16,632 nucleotides of DNA from Acanthaster planci (taxonomy: Eukaryota > Echinodermata > Asteroidea > Valvatida > Acanthasteridae): positions 2,714-19,345 of the forward strand of contig NW_019091829.1 of assembly GCF_001949145.1 (NCBI RefSeq), written 5' to 3'. Of this stretch, positions 10,626 to 16,632 are shown in pieces (within the stretch, counting starts at the first letter, position 1; each line of letters opens with the position of its first letter). The position numbers were made by a program, and so were the translations under genes. The notes beneath the pieces are model-generated. The model saw only the letters and a program-made list of their open reading frames with translations. It searched no databases and was not told the DNA's origin.

Positions 10626-10880
10626 TCATTGAATGACATAATTCTTTGTTAAAGGTAGGCGATTATCAGAAACTGTTAAGAATTTTATTTTTAGCTCAGC
10701 TGCAAGTGTCGCAGGTAACTTAATAAAATTACAAAAGTTATTAGATGTGGCAATGTCGCTAAGAACTTTTTTAACTATCTTGATCTTATCTTCCTTTTTC
10801 TTCAGTTCTTCTGTATTTGGTACGGACCTGTTTCGACTGAGTTCTGCCCTAAATTCATTAATATCTTTATGACTTCCCAT
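10626..10880 (-). CDS. Possible small ORF of 84 codons, unrecognised
   Basis: An ATG at 10880-10878 sits in a strong Kozak context (ACCATGG) and opens an 84-residue frame ending at TGA 10628-10626. The product starts MGSHKDINEF, is Lys- and Asn-rich, has a charged likely helical stretch (ELKKKEDKIKIVKKVL), and has no signal peptide or transmembrane segment. The frame is also open upstream of the ATG to about 10973. An A/T-rich AATAAATATG lies some 60 bp upstream of the ATG, with a GTTACGC/GCGTAAC inverted repeat nearer the start. No family is recognised; it may be chance or part of a mobile element. Confidence 0.22.
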   Translation of the reverse strand: MGSHKDINEFRAELSRNRSVPNTEELKKKEDKIKIVKKVLSDIATSNNFCNFIKLPATLAAELKIKFLTVSDNRLPLTKNYVIQ

Positions 10881-10902
10881 GGTCCGGCCAATTTCACAAC
10901 AT

Positions 10903-10921
10903 GTTACGCATTTGGCGTAAC
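10903..10921. repeat. GTTACGC-GCGTAAC inverted repeat
   Basis: A perfect 7-bp inverted repeat, GTTACGC (10903-10909) and GCGTAAC (10915-10921), with a 5-base spacer. It lies 23-41 bp upstream of the ATG of the small minus-strand ORF. It could be a dyad protein-binding site; no factor is implied. Confidence 0.5.
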
Positions 10922-11404
10922 TCAACTTATGCCATGCATATTTATTGTGTGTAAGTTGTGCCCAACAAAGCAAAACGAACGATTTGACTAGCTTGTCATT
11001 GTTCAGTTAAGCCTCACCATTGCTGAACTTACGGTTTGTATGAGAAACGTAAAGGTAAAGGTACAACTTGGAAATGAAAAACTTATTTGGTGTGAAAAAC
11101 CTATGAGAGTTTCTGTCTGTTCCAATGAAAGAAGAACTGTTCCACAACTGTGTTTGATGATTGTTGTTATATTGGAAATGAACAGCCATCGTAAAAGCCG
11201 TTTTTGTCGTCGTCCGAGAAATCCAAGAAACGTGGCGCAGTTATGCAACATTTCGTGAAATGGACTATTAGGGTATTGTGTCGCCACAAAATAAATTCAT
11301 GGCGCAAAGCCTATGCAGACAGGAGCACTATTGGGTGACTCACAGTCATATCAGCTTTTGTCTGGTACTGGTAATGCCACTTGGGCAATCTTAGCATCTT
11401 AAGA

Positions 11405-11760
11405 CACTCCCTGTGTGCAGTCTTTTAGCACCCAGCAACCTCCGGTCCATCTACGCCCCTCTACTGGCCGTCTGGGGCGTAAGCGAGTCTACCAAACAGG
11501 TGGCACGGGCATCTTGCTTTGGGTTACATCCGGTCTGGCAACGCCACACTGCAGGGTTCCGCGAGTGGTCATGGCACTGGTTGGTTGTCCCTGCCACTGT
11601 GCTGCTCACCTACAGGCTTCCTTAAGATCTTCTACCAGAAACCCGGATCTTCTACCAGCTGGTTTCCACCCTGGCTTTCAGTTGGGGACATATCATAACC
11701 CACCCACACTTGGAGAGTGTAGCTGTTGGGCCAGCTCAGATGGAGGTTCTAGGTGACAAT
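11405..11760. other. Unclassified GC-rich block
   Basis: This block is clearly richer in G and C than its surroundings and begins and ends abruptly. It contains TACGCCCC (11452-11459) paired with GGGGCGTA (11474-11481), and GATCTTCTACCAG twice (near 11629 and 11647). Plus-strand frames of 70 and 113 codons cross it but show no recognised domain, and the minus strand is stop-interrupted. A fragment of a transposable element or an exonised pseudogene is possible; neither is shown. Confidence 0.4.
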
Positions 11761-11819
11761 GCACCATAGTATGGAAGCTGTTCTAGAGGCAAAAAAAATG
11801 TCTTTTCTCCTCAAGCTAA

Positions 11820-11962
11820 CTCGTACGTACGACTTGTAAGTTGAACGTACGACTCATATCTCGTACGTACGATTTATATCTCGTCCGTTGGTCTTACATC
11901 TCATATGTACGACTTATTGATAATGTAACTTGTATGTAGGACATGTAAGTCATACATACGAG
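11820..11962. repeat. 20-bp tandem repeat of palindromic units
   Basis: Five units of exactly 20 bp run from 11821 to 11920, the first TCGTACGTACGACTTGTAAG and the third TCGTACGTACGATTTATATC. Units 1 and 3 contain the perfect 12-bp palindrome TCGTACGTACGA. The segment after the array (11941-11962) is the imperfect reverse complement of the first unit, so the block can fold back on itself. No coding role is seen. Confidence 0.85.
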
Positions 11963-12219
11963 TCAAATACCGGCGCTTGTGCACTACAAATTTGTGCACA
12001 ATCTTGCTTTTGCCGACGTACCGTGGACCGGTTATCGAAGCATACTTGAAGGTACATGTATATGTCAAGTAAATGATGACCAACTTGACAAGAGTGGTCC
12101 AACATTTTCTTTTAAGCACCTGATGTTTATTCTTATCTCATCTTTATCATTCGACACACAACAGTAGCAATAATGAAGTTATTAAGTTCCTGCAGGATCA
12201 ACTACGTAAGTCTGGGCAA

Positions 12220-13171
12220 ATGCATGGCTACGGATGGATGCATTTCAAATGCATCCAAAATGATCTTGTTGTCACACCAGGACACAATACGGTCGTTGCC
12301 GGACACATGATAGAAGCTGTTGTGAAGCTTGATCGATGGTGCCACCACGGATGTCGGAAAACACCATTTTCATGCAGTTGAAAATGCATTTGAAGTTGGT
12401 GTACCACATCTTCGCTAATCATGTGGAAGTATCATTGACCATTCATATGCTGTTCGAAAAAGAATGGTCCAATAATGACACCATTCCCACAGAGTCCTAC
12501 CCAAATGGTGACCTTCTCACGACTCACGTTGGTTTCAAAGTTAAAATTTGGCGGGTGCCCCTTCGGTGCATATTCAACATTGTTGTGGGTGTTAACTTCT
12601 CCATTCATCCCAAATGCTGCTTCATCACAGATTGTCAACCATTCAAGAAACCTTTCATTGCCCTGACAGCGTTCAAGGAGTCATTGAGCAAACTCCTGTC
12701 TCCACGCGAAAGTTGGAGGCGGATATGCATTCAGTATGGATGGAACTGCAACTTGGTAAGTTGCACCATGTTGCAGACTTGCTGTCCTGCTTCGAACACT
12801 TTTCAACACTGCACTGGCCTACCTCGGGGCGAGTCAACACATTTAAACCAGATTATTGCATATCTTGAAAGTGACAAAAGGCAATCTTCCCTCATTAACA
12901 TAACCTTTTTTGCCACTTTCAACTAGGACAAGCATGACAGAGGGCAACCTCATTCACTGGTTTATCCAAAGTGTTACAACTGAGTTCGGATGCCCCATTT
13001 TCAAGACAATGGTGTTCAGTCATGCATGACAGGAGGGATACCATCAAGGTATCATTAGAAAGAATACTGCTTATACTTTTCGGAGATCCTTATACATTAT
13101 AATAATATCTTATGGTTTGGGCATATTAACCCCTTTCCTCAGGGTTTGTAATTTTTTTGGGACACCCTGTA
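12220..13171 (-). mobile_element. Degenerate Tc1/mariner-superfamily transposon
   Basis: The element is read on the minus strand. Its 5' end is marked by a terminal repeat at 13169-13151, reading CAGGGTGTCCCAAAAAAAT with a TA dinucleotide (13170-13171) outside, typical of mariner-type elements with TA target sites. A broken transposase fills most of the interior. The opposite terminal repeat was not found near 12180-12230, so that end is lost or too divergent. The element is non-autonomous. Confidence 0.78.
12230..12990 (-). pseudogene. Mariner-type transposase pseudogene
   Basis: Minus-strand fragments line up in order with IS630-Tc1-mariner transposases: a helix-turn-helix remnant (about 12990-12850, including SPRGRP), TKLQFHPY (about 12750), RCQGNERFLEWL, then ICDEAAFGMNGEVNTHN with the first catalytic Asp at 12626-12624, EYAPKGHPP, SREKVTIWVGLCGNG, GPFFFE and ENGVFRHPWW. 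Known breaks are in-frame TGA at 12683-12681 and at 12434-12432, a frameshift between about 12750 and 12700, and loss of the expected QDGAP block after WW near 12345, which removes the second catalytic Asp. The source element was probably of the DDE/D family common in aquatic invertebrates. It cannot encode an active enzyme. Confidence 0.85.
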
Positions 13172-14500
13172 GTGATAATTGCTGGATTTCACTTAGTCCA
13201 AAACTTGGCAAAGTTGCCTTAAACACAGAAATTTGAAAAGGTCCAATATTAATCATTCAACAAAACAGTGTGATCTTGGGTGTATCTGCCCGTAAACTTT
13301 GAACCAATAATACTTTCAAGTTTCCTTCCCCTGTTATAACAGACATGCAAGCATTAAATCCAATGGTCTTTCCCATGAAAACTTGTTTCATAAATCTAAG
13401 TTTGTCTAAGCAAAAAAAATTGGAACATAACATACACCAAGATATACTGGGAAAGTGTTTCTGAATGGTTTTTCTCCTTGGGAGGTACTCATAGGTGTGT
13501 GCGAGTAAGATTAACAAGCAACCAGTTCCTTTATAGATAAAAACCAACTACCACATAGACCTGTAACAAGATGGGAGTTCACAAGTTCTTTCCTTGCAAC
13601 TGAACAAGAAATAATATGACTACTGCATTCTGGATCCGGAAACAGAATTTCAGGTGTAAAGAGAAGGGGAAAAACTACAAATACCTTTCCAAAATTGCTG
13701 GAAGTAACTAACCAGGATTTCTTCCATCAATGAAAAGGGATAACTTGACAGAAAAATAAGTATAGACTCATGTCAACTGTAAATCAGTGCCACTAAAAGT
13801 ACCCTACAGAAATTAAGCCTCATAAAAGTTGTGCTCTTTACATTTTTGTCTCAAAGATTTTTAAGCTTATTAAGTGTTTGAGCCTTATGCAAGGACCATC
13901 TAATGAAGTGAATCAATGTAATGTTGATATTTAAAAAAAAGGATAAGTAACTATGTTTGTGCTCATTATAATACGGCAAAAGAGTAAAACTTCCAAAACG
14001 CCTTTAACAATCAGAAATTAAGACTGTAAAACTGGTGTTACATGTTTGAAAAAGCTCTAAAAACTATATAAATGATACAAAACGACAACAGTCAAATTCA
14101 CATCAAATGGCTTATTTCAACTGTTTCGTAAACATGCATGGTAATGCAAATCCTCAAATGAAAACAATTATGACAAAGCTTTCCTGTACTAAACTGATTC
14201 TTTCATTGAGGAAGGGGGCAAGGAGAACAAGGCATGGGCAAAATGCTTTTGTTTTTGACAAACAATGAAGAAAAGGTCATTTCCTTTGGAAAGCAATCAA
14301 TCTTATATTTATAAAAGATACACAGAAATTCAAAATGCTTTGCTCCCCAATCCAATCCTCAAAAACAATTTATTTCTGTTTCGGATCTCCCCTTGCATAA
14401 TATTAAGGATAATTTTTAATTTTGTAGCCAATAAAACTAATGACGATATACAATAATCATAAAGAACACTCCAGCTCGCCATACCAACTACGCAGTGAAA
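13172..14500. other. AT-rich non-coding sequence
   Basis: No exon with credible splice sites and homology was found. Minus-strand frame 13257-13547 (96 codons) has no recognised domain. The sequence looks like ordinary intron or intergenic DNA. Confidence 0.5.
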
Positions 14501-14510
14501 AATACACGTC

Positions 14511-14537
14511 TGTACAAAGGACCCTGCCCTTTGTACA
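14511..14537. repeat. Perfect 10-bp hairpin
   Basis: TGTACAAAGG (14511-14520) and CCTTTGTACA (14528-14537) pair perfectly around a 7-base loop. It is isolated, and no T-run or partner sequence suggests a role. Confidence 0.7.
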
Positions 14538-14641
14538 CACATGCTTTCAATGATCGTACAAGGTACTCTTGCTGGCCTACCGAGCTCTGTAGGAAAACAT
14601 GTGTAAATAAAAAAATGCAGTGTCATCAGAAGAGAGACTAC

Positions 14642-14821
14642 CTGTGACATGCTGGCAGTCAAAAACATGTTGGCCCTTTTCTACTACTTTCATAATGTTT
14701 TGGTTTATGATACATATATACCAAAAATGATGGGAGCAGCACTTGAATGATCCATGTCTTTTGTTGCCAAGCATGCAATTTCCATTAACACATTCTACAT
14801 GTCTTTGTGGCAGCCTGTCAC
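14642..14821 (-). other. Candidate cysteine-rich exon, 180 bp, phase 1-1
   Basis: On the minus strand an acceptor (TTCTTAATTTATAG) precedes 14821 and a GTAGTC donor follows 14642, leaving an open frame of 59 complete codons in phase 1 at both ends. It has six cysteines, including ECVNGNCMLGNKRHGSFKCC, which resembles part of an EGF-like module (CxNGxC...GSFxC) but lacks the residue normally between the fourth and fifth cysteines. FSTL4/5 proteins have no EGF domain, so it may belong to another gene, be a broken exon, or be chance. The acceptor has a weak pyrimidine tract. Confidence 0.2.
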
Positions 14822-15776
14822 CTATAAATTAAGAATCCTGTATATCAGCACAGCTCCAAGCCACTACGATACACAATTTTTATTTGTTAGAAAACCCATT
14901 ATTCAGGGGTGCCTGTCTAATCCTTGTTAATATCTTTAAATACTTGAGAAAAATTAGCCCAATGTCTGAAAAGTCTTAAATCAAACTTTTGCTTGAAACT
15001 GACATCCCTTTAGATCAGATGAACTGGAGCTACCTGAGTTCTGATCAACTGATTCTATCTCATCATTCCATTCAAGTGACAATGCACAAATATGGAAACC
15101 ACAGCTTACTGAAAGATTATATCATCTTTAGAAATCATGCCAAGATAATGACTATACTTGTAAGTGAGATCTTTTCATTTTACAGGTGATAATATTTTTC
15201 TTTGAAGCATGTCCAGAAAGTATTTGTCCAAATTTCTAACCCATTATTCAAATGAGGGTACACTTGTTTATGAAATCTCTCAAAACACAATAAATGATTA
15301 TCATGATCAAATCCCAACAAAACAGTCATCTGGATTGGATCAGATCAACTCTTTCTTTACCTTGGATATTAAATTATCTTCATAATTAAATATTCACAAG
15401 AAACTTAACTGATCATCATATCTGAGCATATCTACGTAGAGAACTGATTGATCCCATTATGAGACAATGCACAAGTCCCCATTCATCTCATCTTTGGAGC
15501 ATTTGTTCAGCCTACACAATGTCTATTTTAAGGTAGCCTGAATCCAAGATACCAGACAGTTCACATGAAAGCTTGTTATTTGATACATACAGGTATGTGG
15601 AGGGCAAGATAAGTGTTAGACCACAGGTACATGTATGTGCCACTGGAAATGTAAGTGCACCCTTCTTGACTCCACAGAATTTAACAAAGAGCGATTCGAA
15701 ACACAGAATTTTTACACCTGTGCAGAATTAGATAAATTTGCACAAGCTTGGTGAATCCAAACTCCAAACGAATTGC
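14822..15776. other. AT-rich non-coding sequence
   Basis: I see nothing beyond AT-rich DNA with scattered ATACATGTA-like words. A plus-strand frame at 14989-15189 has no domain. Confidence 0.45.
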
Positions 15777-16180
15777 TTAACCACTTGCTGCCGGGTACTT
15801 TTTTTTTAAGGTTACATACGCTGCCGTTTTTTAATATTTTCGTTCTTCAAAAATCTTCACAGTTTTGCGGCCATGCCACCTGCTCTGTATAGAACCCCCA
15901 TTGTGTGTGTTACATAAGGGCTCGATTGTTCCAGGCCTTGGCCCAGTGCGTTGCTATGCTGCCGTGTTGCTATGCGGAGCGATTGATGGTCAAGACCTCA
16001 GCGTGTAATATGCAGTGAGTGAATGGGAAGCTGTGCCCACGTGTACTGGGCTTTGTCAACTGTTCAATGAGTGCGGGCAATGACGGACAAATGAATCATG
16101 CTGTAAAAAATAGGGTCTAAAAGTGTGGCTTTTTTTCGTGGCGCTGCTGCATGTAACTTTCGCTATTTTTTTAAGCTATT
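15777..16180 (+). mobile_element. Possible piggyBac-like terminus and GC-richer segment
   Basis: TTAA at 15777-15780 is followed directly by CCACTTGCTGCCGGGTACT and a T-run. piggyBac-type elements insert at TTAA and often start CCC-, and the following 350 bp is richer in GC (for example CCTTGGCCCAGTGCG, CTATGCTGCCGTG) than the flanks. No matching inverted end was found in the window and no transposase is present. Confidence 0.25.
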
Positions 16181-16632
16181 TGGTTTTTTTTCTGTTATAT
16201 ATTTTCTCATCTACCAAACTTCTCCCCCAAACCACTCTCAAATTTTATCTCCCAACTTGTTTATTTTCCCTCCCATAGAGTAAGATATTTCCCTTCCCAA
16301 ACTTTATTTCCCCAACAATTTCAAGTAAAATTTAGAAACCAATAAAATAAAGTGCACATAGAAATACACAGACAAATATTTGGAGAGAACTTCTTTTTCT
16401 CTTATTTTCTTCTTGTCATTTCTCTTGTGTTTTCTTTTCATTTCTCATTGAAACAGTTGAATTCATAAAAGTAGTAAAATAAATTTCCACTCTTTCTAAT
16501 CAAATAAAAAGCAAACACTGGTGCAAGAAATAAAAAGGATGAAAATAAAACAACCTCAAAGCAGTACTTTCCAGAAACTTTGTATTTTTCGTCATTTTTT
16601 TCAAAGGTTGAAAACATTACCACATAGTAAAA
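16181..16632. other. Pyrimidine-skewed low-complexity sequence
   Basis: The plus strand is T/C-rich from about 16181 to 16320 (runs such as CTTCTCCCCCAAACC) and again near 16390-16450, then becomes A-rich. No gene is supported; the minus-strand frame at 16438-16623 has no recognised domain and low complexity. Confidence 0.45.

Larger units (their letters stand above)
10536..16632 (-). other. Upstream part of the FSTL-type gene region, probably a large intron
   Basis: Exon a begins in phase 0 in the middle of an Ig domain, so at least one more exon must lie upstream on this strand. I searched for a CxAxGxPxP...W half-domain ending in phase 0 and found none through 16632. The simplest reading is an intron of more than 6 kb containing several mobile-element remnants. 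Alternatively the upstream exon is short or divergent and was missed. Confidence 0.5.

Overview
The window looks like nuclear DNA from an invertebrate animal. It is AT-rich and intron-bearing, with tRNA-derived SINE-like repeats, short inverted-repeat elements, a decayed mariner-type transposon and a long satellite array. There are no operons or bacterial-style genes. An invertebrate deuterostome such as amphioxus or an echinoderm/hemichordate relative would fit, but this is inference; nothing seen fixes the species.

The one gene identified with confidence lies on the minus strand between 10535 and 6444. It is the 3' part of a follistatin-related protein of the FSTL4/FSTL5 type. Five exons (10535-10418, 9753-9598, 9110-8982, 7834-7563, 7388-6444) have consensus GT-AG junctions and compatible phases. 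Joined, they encode about 539 residues: the end of a first Ig domain, a complete second Ig domain, and the large C-terminal beta-propeller-like region up to the stop codon. The signal peptide, Kazal/follistatin module, EF-hands and first half of Ig domain 1 must lie upstream on the minus strand. I did not find them in the remaining 6.1 kb, so that stretch is most simply a large intron.

Layout from left to right. 1-2240 is a tandem satellite with a period of about 230 bp and mosaic higher-order structure, continuing past the left edge. 2770-3130 holds two tRNA-derived SINE-like copies in opposite orientation. 3130-6370 is intergenic, with a palindromic TGTACATGTACA cluster (4209-4286) and a small repeat family in direct and inverted copies (5108-5425). 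6370-10535 is the FSTL-type gene; its introns carry a 16-bp hairpin, a 230-bp inverted-repeat element enclosing a tRNA-like core, and a 174-bp MITE-like element. 10536-16632 is upstream or intronic. It carries a small ORF with a good Kozak context, an unclassified GC-rich block, an exact 20-bp tandem repeat of palindromic units, a broken mariner-family transposase with one preserved terminal repeat, a possible cysteine-rich exon, and one possible piggyBac-like end.

No multi-gene system is visible. The most notable signals are the higher-order satellite, the inverted-repeat element built around a tRNA-like core beside a splice donor, an extra cysteine pair in the second Ig domain, and the 20-bp palindromic tandem array.
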